A stretch of DNA of 64,000 nt, from positions 1,116,001-1,180,000 of the forward strand of contig NC_010644.1 of assembly GCF_000020145.1 (NCBI RefSeq), written 5' to 3'. A program made the position numbers and the translations under genes. The notes below the pieces were generated by a model. That model was not told where the DNA came from. It worked only from the letters and a program-made list of their open reading frames with translations, and did not search any database. Of the stretch, positions 34,560 to 43,929 are shown piece after piece. This DNA comes from Elusimicrobium minutum Pei191 (GTDB taxonomy: Bacteria > Elusimicrobiota > Elusimicrobia > Elusimicrobiales > Elusimicrobiaceae). Positions within the stretch are counted from its first letter, which is position 1. Each line of letters begins with the position of its first letter.

Positions 34560-36039
34560 AAACATTTTCAGGTTTTCTTCTTTTCCTGTTGCGCATTTTG
34601 CTGTGTTTTCTGCCATATAAGAAATATATGGAAAAACCTACAGCGCTCCAAACAAAAAGTCGCATCCACGTTTCAACAGGCAAAGCAAGCATTTGTGCGC
34701 CGCAGATGATTAAACCTAATATAGGGACCAATGGAACAAAAGGCGTTTTAAAAGGCCTTTTGATTTCAGGGCGTGTTTTTCTTAAAACTATAATAGAGAT
34801 GCAAACTATTACAAACGCCGCCAGCGTGCCTATGGAAACCATTTCACCCAAAACGTTAATGGGCAAAAAACCCGCGATTAGCGAAGCGAGCAGACAGGTA
34901 ACAAAAGTAGCATTGCTTGGCGTTTGGTATTTTTTGTTAATCGCTGAAAAGAATTTAGGCAAAAGGCCGTCATGCGCCATAGAAAAGAAAATACGGGCCT
35001 GCCCCATAAGCATAACAAGAATTACCGTTGTAAGGCCGGAAATCGCGCCTATTTTTATCAGCGGGCTTAACCAAACCAAACCTGCTCTGTCAATGGCAAG
35101 CGCTATAGGAGCGGGAACGGAAAGTTCCGTATAATGCACAATACCTGTCATAACCGCGGTAACAAGAACATAAAGAATAGTACAGGCAAAAAGTGACATT
35201 ATGATAGCGCGCGGCATATCACGTTGCGGGTTTTTGGCTTCCTGAGCGGCTGTTGAAACAGCATCAAAACCGATATAAGCAAAGAAAATAACGCCCGCGC
35301 CTCTTAATATACCGGACCAGCCAAACTGGCCGAAATGGCCCGTGTTCTCAGGTATGTAAGGCACCCAGTTGCTAGTGTCAATATGCCAGAGACCAAAGCC
35401 GATAAATAAAAGTATTACCGTTACTTTTACGCAGACTATAACATTGTTTAAAGCGGCCGAACGCCTTGTTCCCCTAATAAGCAAAACAGATAATATAGCA
35501 ACAATAAACACTGCCGGCAAGTTAATGATACAGCCTGTTAAAGACCATTCGCCCGCCATATGCGCAAAAGGCGCACCCGCGAGTTTTGCCGGAATATGAA
35601 GGCCTATACCTTCTAAAAAGCTAATCACGTAGCCTGACCAGCCCACCGCGACCGTGCCGCCGGCAAATAAATATTCAAGCACCAAATCCCAGCCTATAAA
35701 CCAGGCTACAAACTCACCTAAGGTGGCGTAACTGTAAGCGTAAGCGCTGCCAGCTATAGGAAGCATTGAAGCGAATTCCGCGTAACAAAGCCCCGCCATG
35801 GCGCAGCCCATAGCCGAGATAATAAAGGATATAGTAAGCGCGGGCCCCGCATAATTAGCGGCGGCAGTGCCGGTAAGAACAAAAATACCTGTGCCTACTA
35901 TAGCGCCTATACCAAGGGCAACCAAATGCCATAAAGAAAGAGAGCGCTTAAGCCCGTCTTCCGTTTCTAAAGACTCGGTTATAATAAGTTCAACCGGTTT
36001 TCTTCTAAATAATAATTTCGCTTTCCTCATATTCTCCAA
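34558..36039 (-). CDS. APC-family amino-acid permease
   Basis: A 493-residue inner-membrane transporter of the cationic-amino-acid branch (YfnA/CAT-like). About 12 membrane helices are visible. The first carries the APC substrate motif GIGAIVGTGIFVLTG, preceded by ESLETEDGLKRSLSLWHLVALG, typical of this branch. FFAYIGFDAVSTAAQEAKNPQRDMPRAI, in two pieces, is the conserved helix 6-7 region. It likely imports amino acids. No coupled gene suggests the substrate. Confidence 0.9.
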   Translation of the reverse strand: MENMRKAKLLFRRKPVELIITESLETEDGLKRSLSLWHLVALGIGAIVGTGIFVLTGTAAANYAGPALTISFIISAMGCAMAGLCYAEFASMLPIAGSAYAYSYATLGEFVAWFIGWDLVLEYLFAGGTVAVGWSGYVISFLEGIGLHIPAKLAGAPFAHMAGEWSLTGCIINLPAVFIVAILSVLLIRGTRRSAALNNVIVCVKVTVILLFIGFGLWHIDTSNWVPYIPENTGHFGQFGWSGILRGAGVIFFAYIGFDAVSTAAQEAKNPQRDMPRAIIMSLFACTILYVLVTAVMTGIVHYTELSVPAPIALAIDRAGLVWLSPLIKIGAISGLTTVILVMLMGQARIFFSMAHDGLLPKFFSAINKKYQTPSNATFVTCLLASLIAGFLPINVLGEMVSIGTLAAFVIVCISIIVLRKTRPEIKRPFKTPFVPLVPILGLIICGAQMLALPVETWMRLFVWSAVGFSIYFLYGRKHSKMRNRKRRKPENV

Positions 36040-36314
36040 TTATCTTAAATAGATTACATTTAATTATATTAAATATCAACGTCTTACCCCGACAGTAAAA
36101 AGTCCTATAAAAAGGTCCTACCCCGTCGGTCATCGCGCAAGCGTCAAACCCGGTTTTAACAATAAAAGCCGCATGCAATATGAAAAATATTTTAGCCTGC
36201 TTAAGCCAAAGCCGGATACAAGCCGCCGTTGGGGAAGTATACGCCGCTGCAATTTTTAACGACAAAATTTCTATAAAATGTTAATATATCTTAAATTTAT
36301 TACAGGAGTATTTT
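36040..36314. other. Intergenic region before the pilin gene
   Basis: No convincing gene. It holds the permease promoter (minus) and the pilin promoter (plus). A weak direct repeat AAAAAGTCCTA/AAAAAGGTCCTA lies near 36095-36122. Confidence 0.4.
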
Positions 36315-36845
36315 ATGTTAAACAGAAATATGTTTTTTTGTTCTATCTTTCGAATTAAAAATAAAGGCTTTACGCTTATAGAGTTGCTTGTAGTTGTTTT
36401 AATTATAGGTATATTGGCTGCTATTGCGCTGCCGCAATACCAAAAAACTGTAAGGAAATCGCGCACGGCGGAAGTTCTTACATTGGGCAGAGCGTTGCGT
36501 GATTCAATGAACAGAACGTTGCTGCAGGACCCGGTTGCTTTTGATAATTTTGACTATATCCCCGAACAATATTTAGAATTGCTAGATGTGCAATTTCCCT
36601 ATCCGCTAATTGACGGAGGTACACGCCAAGTATTTAAAAATTTTTATGAGATTGAATTTTCGCCGGAAGATATTTCCTTTTCTATACAATGGGATGAATT
36701 GGGAAATAAAATTAGATTTACAAATAATAAAGCCGCGTCTCCGGGGGCTATATATTGTTATTCCAGATATCAACACTCCGTGTCGTTTTGTACAATGTTG
36801 GGCGGCAAAAATTGCGCGGTAGGAGCGGAATGCAGAATAGACTAA
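36315..36845 (+). CDS. Type IV pilin-like prepilin
   Basis: A 176-residue prepilin. A basic leader of 18 residues ends in the PilD site KNKG^FTLIELLVVVLIIGILAA, with the conserved Glu at position 5 after the cut, and a hydrophobic helix follows. The globular part has four cysteines near the end (IYCYSRY, SFCTML, KNCAVG, AECRID) that can form disulfides. A GGAG site precedes the ATG. No pilus assembly gene is in the window. It could be a major pilin, minor pilin or pseudopilin. Confidence 0.88.
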   Translation: MLNRNMFFCSIFRIKNKGFTLIELLVVVLIIGILAAIALPQYQKTVRKSRTAEVLTLGRALRDSMNRTLLQDPVAFDNFDYIPEQYLELLDVQFPYPLIDGGTRQVFKNFYEIEFSPEDISFSIQWDELGNKIRFTNNKAASPGAIYCYSRYQHSVSFCTMLGGKNCAVGAECRID

Positions 36846-37090
36846 AAGTTAAATTCCTGTGCCGCCCGGCCAAGGTTTAAAAACATAAAATATTTTTTAA
36901 ACGGTTTTATTATCAGCAAAAAATATTCAAACCGCAATTTAACATGAAATTAAGTTTAATCTGGGACAGGAATTTTAATCTTGCAGCGCTGCCTTTAATA
37001 TGTTTTTAATAGCGGCGTATTAAAAATTATAATCTCTAGAAAAAACCTCCTCAAAAAATATTTCTATGGACTAAAAAATAAAACTATCCT
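36846..37090. other. Intergenic region after the pilin gene
   Basis: About 245 bp, AT-rich, no ORF or recognised RNA. It ends at an intrinsic terminator. Confidence 0.4.
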
Positions 37091-37123
37091 AAAAAGGGCC
37101 GCCTGTTGAAGCGGCCCTTTTTT
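37091..37123 (+). terminator. Intrinsic terminator before the riboswitch
   Basis: AAAAGGGCCGC/GCGGCCCTTTT with loop CTGTTGAA and T run. Confidence 0.82.
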
Positions 37124-37140
37124 AAAAATAGAAAATTTTT

Positions 37141-37169
37141 TTGTAAAAAATAAAATATAAAAGTAAAAT
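37141..37169 (+). promoter_or_regulatory. Likely promoter of the mgtA leader
   Basis: TTGTAA (37141-37146), 17 bp, TAAAAT (37164-37169), a few bases before the start of the M-box. Other AT-rich hexamers nearby are possible. Confidence 0.45.
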
Positions 37170-37180
37170 ATATATAGTAA

Positions 37181-37330
37181 GGAACTTCGGTAGGTGAGGC
37201 TCCTAGGGATACGGATTGATACCGCAAAGCAATGGAGACATTGCGAGAAGGTTATCAGACTATGTCGAAACCAAGGCATAATCTAACTCAATTTCACTGC
37301 CCTATAAAGCTAAAACTTGAACGGTGTCGG
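37181..37330 (+). ncRNA. M-box (ykoK-type) magnesium riboswitch
   Basis: The RNA leader shows the conserved M-box blocks in order: CTTCGGTAGGTGAGGCTCCT, GGATACGG...ACCGC, GAGACATTGCGAGAAGG (the CGAAAG-like loop region), GTCGAAACCAAGGC, CACTGCCCTATAAAGCTAAAA and a closing strand. It directly precedes an mgtA gene and is followed by an intrinsic terminator as expression platform. By family knowledge, high Mg2+ folds the aptamer and favours termination. Confidence 0.92.
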
Positions 37331-37405
37331 GTACAAAAAATATCCGTGCGAAACATAATTGTAAAACAACTTATTAAAAGCTGTTTTGATATAGCAATTT
37401 TTATT

Positions 37406-37439
37406 CTCCCGCCGTTTCAGTTTACGGCGGGAGTTTTTT
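37406..37439 (+). terminator. Riboswitch-controlled terminator
   Basis: CTCCCGCCGT/ACGGCGGGAG perfect 10-bp stem and T run, 33 bp before the mgtA ATG. It is the expression platform of the M-box. Confidence 0.88.
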
Positions 37440-37471
37440 ATGCCATTTAAAAAAACGGAAGTAACATTATT

Positions 37472-40162
37472 ATGAAGAAAAAAATAATTAAATCCCTCGC
37501 CATAAGCAAAGCAAGGCAGTTAATAAAAGCTAAAAGAAGGCTGCTTGCCTCCGCTCAGGAAAACAAAGAAAACCTGTTTATACAATATAAAAATAATTTC
37601 GCGGGCTATGATGAACAGACCGTGCTTGAAATGCGCCAGGAGCACGGAAGCAATGAAATAAGTCATAAGGAAGGCCCCTATGTTTTAACAAGAATATCGG
37701 ATTCTTTTATAAACCCGTTTACCGTTGTACTTTTCGCGTTGTCCGTAGTATCTTTATTTACAGACGTTTTTCTTGCCGAGCCCGGACAAAAAGATTACAG
37801 CGCGGTTATAATCATAGTCATTATGGTACTAATAAGCGGTATGCTTAGGTTTATACAGGAAATACGCTCTGATAAAGCGGCGCAAAAACTGCATGAAATG
37901 GTTGAAACAACTATTTCTGTACAGCGTAAAGAAGGCCGAAACGAAATACCTATAAAAGAATTAGTTGTGGGCGATATAATATATTTATCCGCCGGGGACA
38001 TGGTGCCCGCGGACGGCAGGGTATTATTCGCCAAAGACTTGTTTATAAGCCAGTCCTCTTTAACCGGTGAAAGTGAACCTGTTGAAAAATTTAGCAACCC
38101 GCTCAGCCAAAAAACAAAAAACCCCTTAGATTTAAATAACCTTGTTTTTATGGGAAGCAACGTTATAAGCGGCTCGGCCGTGGCGATAATAATGGCAACG
38201 GGCGACAATACCGTATTCGGTTCAATATCACAGCAAATATCGGGCAAGAAAAAGCCCACAAGCTTTGAAAAAGGCGTTAACTCAGTTTCCTGGGTGCTTA
38301 TACGCTTTATGCTTATAATGGTGCCTATAGTATTTTTTGTTAACGGTTTTACAAAAGGCAATTGGGTTGAATCTTTAATGTTTGCCCTTTCCGTAGCGGT
38401 CGGGCTCACTCCTGAAATGCTGCCCATGATTGTTACCACAAACCTGGCTAAGGGCGCTATTTCAATGTCAAAGAAAAAGGTAATAGTAAAAAACCTTAAT
38501 TCTATACAGAATTTCGGCGCTATGGATATTTTATGCACCGATAAAACCGGCACAATAACGCAAGATAAAGTGGCGCTTATCTATTCTTTAGACATACACG
38601 GTAATAAAGACGAACGCATACTCAGGCACGCTCTTTTAAATTCTTATTACCAAACAGGTTTAAAAAACCTTATGGACGTGGCTATTATCAACTATGCAAA
38701 AGAACATGCCATAAACCCGTTTATAGAAAATTATAAAAAAGTAGATGAAATACCCTTTGATTTTAACCGCAGGCGCATGAGCGTTGTTGTTGAGGACGGC
38801 AGCGGCAAAACCCAATTAATAACAAAAGGCGCTATTGAAGAAATGCTTTCCGCCTGCAGTTATGTTGAGTACCAGGGCAAAGTAGAACCGATAACGGAAG
38901 ATCTAAAACAGGAAATAAGGCAAACGTCCGAAAAATACAATGAAGACGGCATGAGAGTGCTGGCCATAGCGCAAAAAACAAATCCCTCTCCCGCGGGGGC
39001 ATTTTCCGTGGAAGACGAATCCCAAATGGTTATGATGGGGTACCTTGCGTTTTTAGATCCGCCGAAAGACAGTTCGGCCGAAGCAATTAAAACCCTTCAT
39101 GATTACGGAGTGGAAGTTAAAGTACTTACCGGCGATAACGACTCTGTAACCCGCTGCGTATGCAAGCAAGTGGGTATGAATGTGGACAAAATCCTGCTTG
39201 GCAGCGATATAGAGGAAATGAGCGGGGCCGAACTAAACGCAGCGGTTGAAAAATGTAATGTATTTGCCAAACTTTCCCCCCAGCAAAAAACGCGTGTGGT
39301 AAGCGCGCTGCGCGCAAACGGACACACCGTAGGCTTTATGGGCGACGGCATCAACGACGCCGCCGCCATGAAAGAAGCCGACGTGGGCATATCGGTAGAC
39401 AGCGCGGTAGACATAGCAAAAGAATCAGCCAATATCATTTTGCTTGAAAAAAATCTTATGGTATTAGAAGAAGGCGTTATAGAAGGCAGAAAAACTTACG
39501 CTAACACAATAAAATATATAAAGATGACGGCAAGCTCAAACTTCGGCAATATGTTTTCCGTTTTGGCGGCAAGCGCTTTTTTGCCTTTTCTGCCCATGCT
39601 GCCCATACAAATCCTTATATTAAACCTTATCTATGACACTTCCTGCACTTCTATACCTTGGGATAATGTTGACAGGGATTATTTAAAAACCCCCAGAAGG
39701 TGGGACGCGGGTTCCATAAGCAAATTTATGTTGTGGCTCGGCCCCACAAGCTCTGTATTTGACATACTTACCTATATTGTAATGTTCTTTGTAATATGCC
39801 CCTTGGTAGCTGGCGGGCCTTTCCATACGCTTGGCGCGGAAGCGCAGGTAATTTTTATAGCGTTGTTCCATACCGGCTGGTTTGTGGAGTCTTTATGGTC
39901 ACAAACGCTTGTTATTTATATGTTAAGAACGCCTCATATACCGTTTATACAAAGTAACGCTTCTTTGGCGGTAATTACGCTTACCAGCTTGGGCATTATT
40001 GCCGGCACTGTAATACCTTATACGGTTTTAGGCAAATGGCTTGATATGCACCCGTTGCCTTTTGTTTACTTTCCGTTTCTTATAGCGGTGATTCTGCTTT
40101 ATATGACATTAACAACAAGCGTAAAAAAGTTATTTATAAGAAAATACGGCGAACTACTATAG
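37472..40162 (+). CDS. mgtA: Magnesium-transporting P-type ATPase
   Basis: P3B-type ATPase importing Mg2+ at low external concentration. The 896-residue length fits MgtA/MgtB. Motifs: [11 protein letters not shown] (actuator), [20 protein letters not shown] (helix 4), the phosphorylation site [19 protein letters not shown] (nucleotide domain), and [30 protein letters not shown] in the hinge, read in pieces. Ten helices are expected. Control by the upstream Mg2+ riboswitch agrees with the function. Confidence 0.95.
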   Translation: MKKKIIKSLAISKARQLIKAKRRLLASAQENKENLFIQYKNNFAGYDEQTVLEMRQEHGSNEISHKEGPYVLTRISDSFINPFTVVLFALSVVSLFTDVFLAEPGQKDYSAVIIIVIMVLISGMLRFIQEIRSDKAAQKLHEMVETTISVQRKEGRNEIPIKELVVGDIIYLSAGDMVPADGRVLFAKDLFISQSSLTGESEPVEKFSNPLSQKTKNPLDLNNLVFMGSNVISGSAVAIIMATGDNTVFGSISQQISGKKKPTSFEKGVNSVSWVLIRFMLIMVPIVFFVNGFTKGNWVESLMFALSVAVGLTPEMLPMIVTTNLAKGAISMSKKKVIVKNLNSIQNFGAMDILCTDKTGTITQDKVALIYSLDIHGNKDERILRHALLNSYYQTGLKNLMDVAIINYAKEHAINPFIENYKKVDEIPFDFNRRRMSVVVEDGSGKTQLITKGAIEEMLSACSYVEYQGKVEPITEDLKQEIRQTSEKYNEDGMRVLAIAQKTNPSPAGAFSVEDESQMVMMGYLAFLDPPKDSSAEAIKTLHDYGVEVKVLTGDNDSVTRCVCKQVGMNVDKILLGSDIEEMSGAELNAAVEKCNVFAKLSPQQKTRVVSALRANGHTVGFMGDGINDAAAMKEADVGISVDSAVDIAKESANIILLEKNLMVLEEGVIEGRKTYANTIKYIKMTASSNFGNMFSVLAASAFLPFLPMLPIQILILNLIYDTSCTSIPWDNVDRDYLKTPRRWDAGSISKFMLWLGPTSSVFDILTYIVMFFVICPLVAGGPFHTLGAEAQVIFIALFHTGWFVESLWSQTLVIYMLRTPHIPFIQSNASLAVITLTSLGIIAGTVIPYTVLGKWLDMHPLPFVYFPFLIAVILLYMTLTTSVKKLFIRKYGELL

Positions 40163-40216
40163 AGTTAAAAGAATATTTATTTGTTACAATGATTAATGTT
40201 AGGGAGGGCTAACAAT

Positions 40217-40927
40217 ATGAATAACTTTTATGAACTAAATAAAGAAAAATACATGGCTGTCGTTGCCGCGATAGAAAAACATATCGAACCATATATAAAA
40301 GAACATTTTTCAGACTCAGAAACAGCGGAAATAATTAAAACCGCGCGCAGCGATTTTGAAGCTTTGTACCCCGGTCTTCCTTTTATAGGCGAAGCTAACC
40401 CGCTTACAGTAAATTTAGTAGGCGCGGCCTATGAGATGGGAATATACAGCGGATTGGAAAAAAGAGGGCTTTCTCTTAAAATAATATCGCATATTAACCA
40501 ACTGGCCTTAAAGGATTACAGCGCTTCAGCCATGACGCCGCAAAGCGTAGAATTTGTGCGTAATGCCGCTCTCAGTAAAGAAACGATTGAAGCGGCTGCG
40601 GCAGAATCACAGAAAAAAAAGTATACGGGTGACTGGGTGTCTGAATATCTGCCCCCGGAGCCCGGCAGCGGTTTTGACACAGGCGTAAAATACACGCATT
40701 GCGGCATTATAGATTTATACAGAAAATACGGTAAAGAAAGATATTTGCCTTATATTTGTTTAAACGATTACCCTATGTACGGCGCGATGGGGATTTCTTT
40801 TAAAAGAACAAAAACGCTGGCCCACGGCGCTGATTGCTGTGATTTTTGTTTTAAGCTAAAAGGCGGCAAAATGCCTTCTTTTATAGAAGATCCCGAAGAA
40901 TTGGAAGAATTTAAAAATACAAAATAA
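40217..40927 (+). CDS. ATC-hydrolase-like protein
   Basis: A 236-residue protein of the L-2-amino-thiazoline-4-carboxylic acid hydrolase family. The C-terminal family segment is recognisable: KYTHCGIIDLYRKYG, PYICLNDYPMYGAMGISFKR in the Cxx-DYP region, and THGADCCDFCFK-like text (LAHGADCCDFCFK) with the conserved Cys-Cys-Asp. Most members have unknown roles, so cysteine or thiazoline chemistry is only a guess. The ATG at 40217 has a strong GGGAGGG site, which excludes the ATG at 40196. Confidence 0.75.
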   Translation: MNNFYELNKEKYMAVVAAIEKHIEPYIKEHFSDSETAEIIKTARSDFEALYPGLPFIGEANPLTVNLVGAAYEMGIYSGLEKRGLSLKIISHINQLALKDYSASAMTPQSVEFVRNAALSKETIEAAAAESQKKKYTGDWVSEYLPPEPGSGFDTGVKYTHCGIIDLYRKYGKERYLPYICLNDYPMYGAMGISFKRTKTLAHGADCCDFCFKLKGGKMPSFIEDPEELEEFKNTK

Positions 40928-40966
40928 TATTTTTAAAATTAAAAATATTTTTAAACAGTAAAAAAT

Positions 40967-40997
40967 AAAAGCCCCGCTTCTTTTGAAGGGGCTTTTT
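40967..40997 (+). terminator. Terminator of the ATC-hydrolase-like gene
   Basis: AAAAGCCCC...GGGGCTTTTT hairpin. Confidence 0.82.
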
Positions 40998-41131
40998 AAT
41001 GTTGTACATTAACACAATAAACCTTTTTAGAACAAGATATAAGGCGCGCGTAATTATTAGTTTTACCGCACATACCTTTGAACAAACAATTATTTGTATA
41101 ATTGTTTATATTTTTATAAGAGAGTTAATAT

Positions 41132-41566
41132 ATGAACAGAATAAACCTTATCTGCCTGGGAGTTGAAGATTTGGCAAAATCTTTAAAATTTTACAAAGGA
41201 ATCGGGTTTAAAACCCTGGAAAAGGACAGCAATCCTCCTATTGTTTTTTTTAATAACCAAGGCTCCAAGCTGGAGCTCTTTAATATCCATGAACTTGCAA
41301 AAGATATAGATGCAAAAAACCCTCCCAAAATTTTAAAAGGCGGTTTTTCGGGAATTACCCTTGCCTGCAATATGAAGTCAGAACAAGAAGTTGACGACAT
41401 GATGCGGATTATTGAACAACACGGCGGAGTAGTTGTTAAACAACCCCAAAAGGTTTTTTGGGGAGGCTACAGCGGATATTTTCAAGACCCAGACGGTTAC
41501 TATTGGGAGGTAGCATACGGCCCAAACTGGAAATTTGATGAAAACGACATGTTAGTATTAGAATAA
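41132..41566 (+). CDS. VOC-superfamily (glyoxalase-like) protein
   Basis: A 144-residue protein with the paired beta-alpha-beta-beta-beta units of the vicinal oxygen chelate fold. NLICLGVEDLAKSLKFYKGIGF opens the first half and GGYSGYFQDPDGYYWEVAYGPN closes the second with the usual DPDG..WE metal Glu. It is related to lactoylglutathione lyase and antibiotic-resistance dioxygenase-like proteins. The substrate is unknown. Monocistronic. Confidence 0.85.
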   Translation: MNRINLICLGVEDLAKSLKFYKGIGFKTLEKDSNPPIVFFNNQGSKLELFNIHELAKDIDAKNPPKILKGGFSGITLACNMKSEQEVDDMMRIIEQHGGVVVKQPQKVFWGGYSGYFQDPDGYYWEVAYGPNWKFDENDMLVLE

Positions 41567-41579
41567 AAATCAGACAACT

Positions 41580-41616
41580 AAAAAAGGCCTTCATAAAAAT
41601 ATGAAGACCTTTTTTA
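41580..41616. terminator. Bidirectional terminator
   Basis: AAAAAGGCCTTCAT...ATGAAGACCTTTTTT between the VOC gene and the tRNA gene on the other strand. Confidence 0.78.
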
Positions 41617-41618
41617 AA

Positions 41619-41693
41619 TGGTGCCCCCAACAGGAATCGAACCTATATCACCTGCTTAGAAGGCAGATGCTCTATCCATTGAGCTATGGGGGC
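41619..41693 (-). tRNA. tRNA-Arg (anticodon UCU)
   Basis: The minus strand folds into a normal cloverleaf. The acceptor stem is GCCCCCA/TGGGGGC with discriminator A and an encoded CCA. The D-arm is AGCTCAATGGATAGAGC, the anticodon arm is CTGCCTTCTAAGCAG with anticodon TCT, and the T-arm is AGGTTCGATTCCT. It reads AGA codons. Confidence 0.96.
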
Positions 41694-42036
41694 AAAATTT
41701 CACTGCCTAAACATAACACTGTTGTAAGCGCTAAATTTAGAACATATATATTTTATCAAAATTTAATAAATCTATCAAAAAAATTTACTCCCCTACGACG
41801 TTAATAAGCAAAAATATCAAAAACACCATCCTTTTAAAATTTTATATTGTCAATATTTGCCTCGCATAAATATAAAAAAGCTTTTGCGGTTTTTATTTAG
41901 CAGAGTTAAACAAATAATGCTTTTTTAACTCTTATAATATTATGTCCTAACCAAAAGCCCCAGATGAAAATAGGTCTTTAGGCTCTTGTTACACTTTAAA
42001 TTTATATTTACATTATTAATAATAAGGTATATTACT
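41694..42036. other. Intergenic region
   Basis: About 340 bp, AT-rich, with no gene, repeat or RNA recognised. It must contain the tRNA promoter on the minus strand. Confidence 0.4.
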
Positions 42037-43395
42037 ATGAAAAATACCTTATCATTTATCTTTACTTTATTATTTTTATTTGAGGCGCATACTTGCGCCA
42101 CAGCCACTACAAACACTGCCAGACTTGACGTATACAGCAATAACAAGAACCCTTTTTAGCTAAAAAACTTGCCGTCAATGAGACTATTATCTACTGCATT
42201 TATATACGTGGCAGCGGCAAGGATATCACAGACCGCCAAGATTTTGAACAATATATAAAACTTGCCATTAAACTGTGGACAGCTTACCCCGCCCGTATTA
42301 TCAGGCAGTAAGGCAGAGAAAGCAAGCTTAAAGAAGTTTTAGAAGCTTTGGAAAGGGAGCTAAACCTTATCTTGCTGCCACATTGCAATTTAGCGTCGTA
42401 TCAGGAAAAATATAAATACCTGCTTAATCCGCAGCCTGAGGAATATAACAAAACGGCGGATATTTCTTTTTTTTGAGGATGTTTATTTCGCCAAACTTCA
42501 CGGTTTTGAAAAAATTTCACCGTTTTTTACTCATAGTCCGGTGCCGCATATAGTTCTTAACTCAAGGGTAGATTGGAACCACTCAAACCCCAAAAACCAA
42601 AATGATTTTATAAAAGAACAAGCCGAAAAATTTAAAAAAATAAGAGCCGCTATAATATCAACGCCAAACAGTGATTATCAGGCTATGGATATAGCTTTAA
42701 AAAACCTTGAAGATTTTAATAGAAAAGATAAAAATAAAATATTTAGCCTTTTCCATATATTGACCCATGAAATAGGCCACCCTATAAGTTTATCTTACCA
42801 ATACCCAAAAGCCTTAGACAGCATGGATAAGATTTACGGAACAATAGAACCAAGAAGAAGCCTTATGGACAGCGTCGGCACTTTGGACGGTATGGTTTTA
42901 CTTTTTGATGATGCTTTAGGAATTAGAAGAAAAAATTTTAACTCTTTATGCAACAATGATATTAAATTTTCTTACGGGAAAGAGTCCTTTAAAGGCAAAA
43001 AAGTATGTACGTATGACGACACCTACTCAATGACTTATAATGAGAACACTAAAGATACCGGTATTTATGAATATGAATTAAGCAATTATGTAAGCACTTA
43101 TTCCAAAGAAGAATCCGAACTGATTGACAAAAGTTTTGACTTTTCAAAGATGTCAAAAAATACCGGTGGTTATCAAACGTCAATGGGAAACATGTGGATA
43201 CTAGATTTTGACGACAGTGAAAAACGCATTTCAATAGGCATACACAAAACTATTCTTACTCTCAGAGCTGGCGCAACGCATAAACAAATTTTAACCGAAG
43301 AATTTAACAATGCGGGAAAATTACTGCGCTACACGCTTGAAATTTACTATAACGGCAATTTAATTGAAACAAAAATCATAAACCCCAAAAAGTAA
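42037..43395 (+). pseudogene. Broken secreted zinc-metalloprotease-like gene
   Basis: The ATG at 42037 opens a signal peptide (KNTLSFIFTLLFLFEAHTCA). The frame stops at 42157 at a run of five T. A one-base shift restores a frame that continues with LAKKLAVNETIIYCIYIRGS. That frame meets a TAA at 42309, continues, then breaks again at a run of eight T near 42466-42474. The last frame (from 42475) carries the metalloprotease motif LTHEIGHP (HExxH) and runs to 43395. Two of three lesions are in homopolymers, so sequencing error or slippage is possible for those, but the TAA at 42309 is a separate lesion. The family was not identified. Confidence 0.75.
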
Positions 43396-43399
43396 CCGC

Positions 43400-43888
43400 T
43401 TATATCAACGCTTTGTAAAAAGCCTGTTTCCATAAAGCTGTTTTCTCTTCCAAACTTTTTGCCGCGTAAGCGGGGCTGGTGGAAGGAAGATAGAAGTATT
43501 TAACCTCTTCAAAAGGGGCAAAAAATCTTTTATAAAAACGCCCGGCCCCTTTACCGTTAAAAAATATGGCGCGCACGCTTTTACGCGAGCGTAAAAAAAC
43601 ATCTATTTTATTAGGCGTAAAGTTTTTTATTTCACTGTCTAAAGAGCCTTGCCTCTCGCACTCATTAAGAACATCCCACAAAGCAAGATTATTATTTATA
43701 ATTAAATTCTTTTTATCTTTATATTGAGCTGAAATTTCCGCCCCGAAACATTTAAACAAAACAGGCCAAAAGGCGTTTCTCGGGTGGGCATAATATTCCC
43801 CCCTTAAAAGAGACTCTTCCCCCGGCATTGTGCCTAAAATTAAAATCTTAGGTTCTTTGGAAGTTATAAAACTAAAAGATTTTTTCAT
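43400..43888 (-). CDS. DNA-deoxyinosine (hypoxanthine) glycosylase, UDG family 6
   Basis: A 162-residue base-excision repair enzyme that removes hypoxanthine from DNA. Typical motifs: LILGTMPGEESLLRGEYYAHPRNAFW, in two pieces, near the N-terminus (motif with GTMPG and the HPRN.FW segment), ALWDVL, IFFNGKGA and LPSTSPAYA near the end. The length is normal for the family. The gene ends convergently against the decayed gene, 4 bp away. Confidence 0.9.
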   Translation of the reverse strand: MKKSFSFITSKEPKILILGTMPGEESLLRGEYYAHPRNAFWPVLFKCFGAEISAQYKDKKNLIINNNLALWDVLNECERQGSLDSEIKNFTPNKIDVFLRSRKSVRAIFFNGKGAGRFYKRFFAPFEEVKYFYLPSTSPAYAAKSLEEKTALWKQAFYKALI

Positions 43889-43900
43889 TTTTCCGTAAAT

Positions 43901-43926
43901 AAAAAAGCCCCTTAAAAAGGGGCTTT
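43901..43926 (-). terminator. Terminator of the PTS permease gene
   Basis: GCCCCTT/AAGGGGC stem with an A run on the left (T run in the minus transcript), just after the stop at 43930. Confidence 0.8.
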
Positions 43927-43929
43927 AAA

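Noticed and set aside
36005-36265. 86-codon minus-strand frame
   Set aside because: It overlaps the start of the permease gene in another frame, with no domain and no ribosome site.
37232-37450. 72-codon plus-strand frame
   Set aside because: It lies entirely within the M-box riboswitch and its terminator.
42541-43395. Independent 284-codon gene with GTG start
   Set aside because: The same frame continues upstream to 42475 with matching coding sequence, so this is the 3' part of a broken gene.
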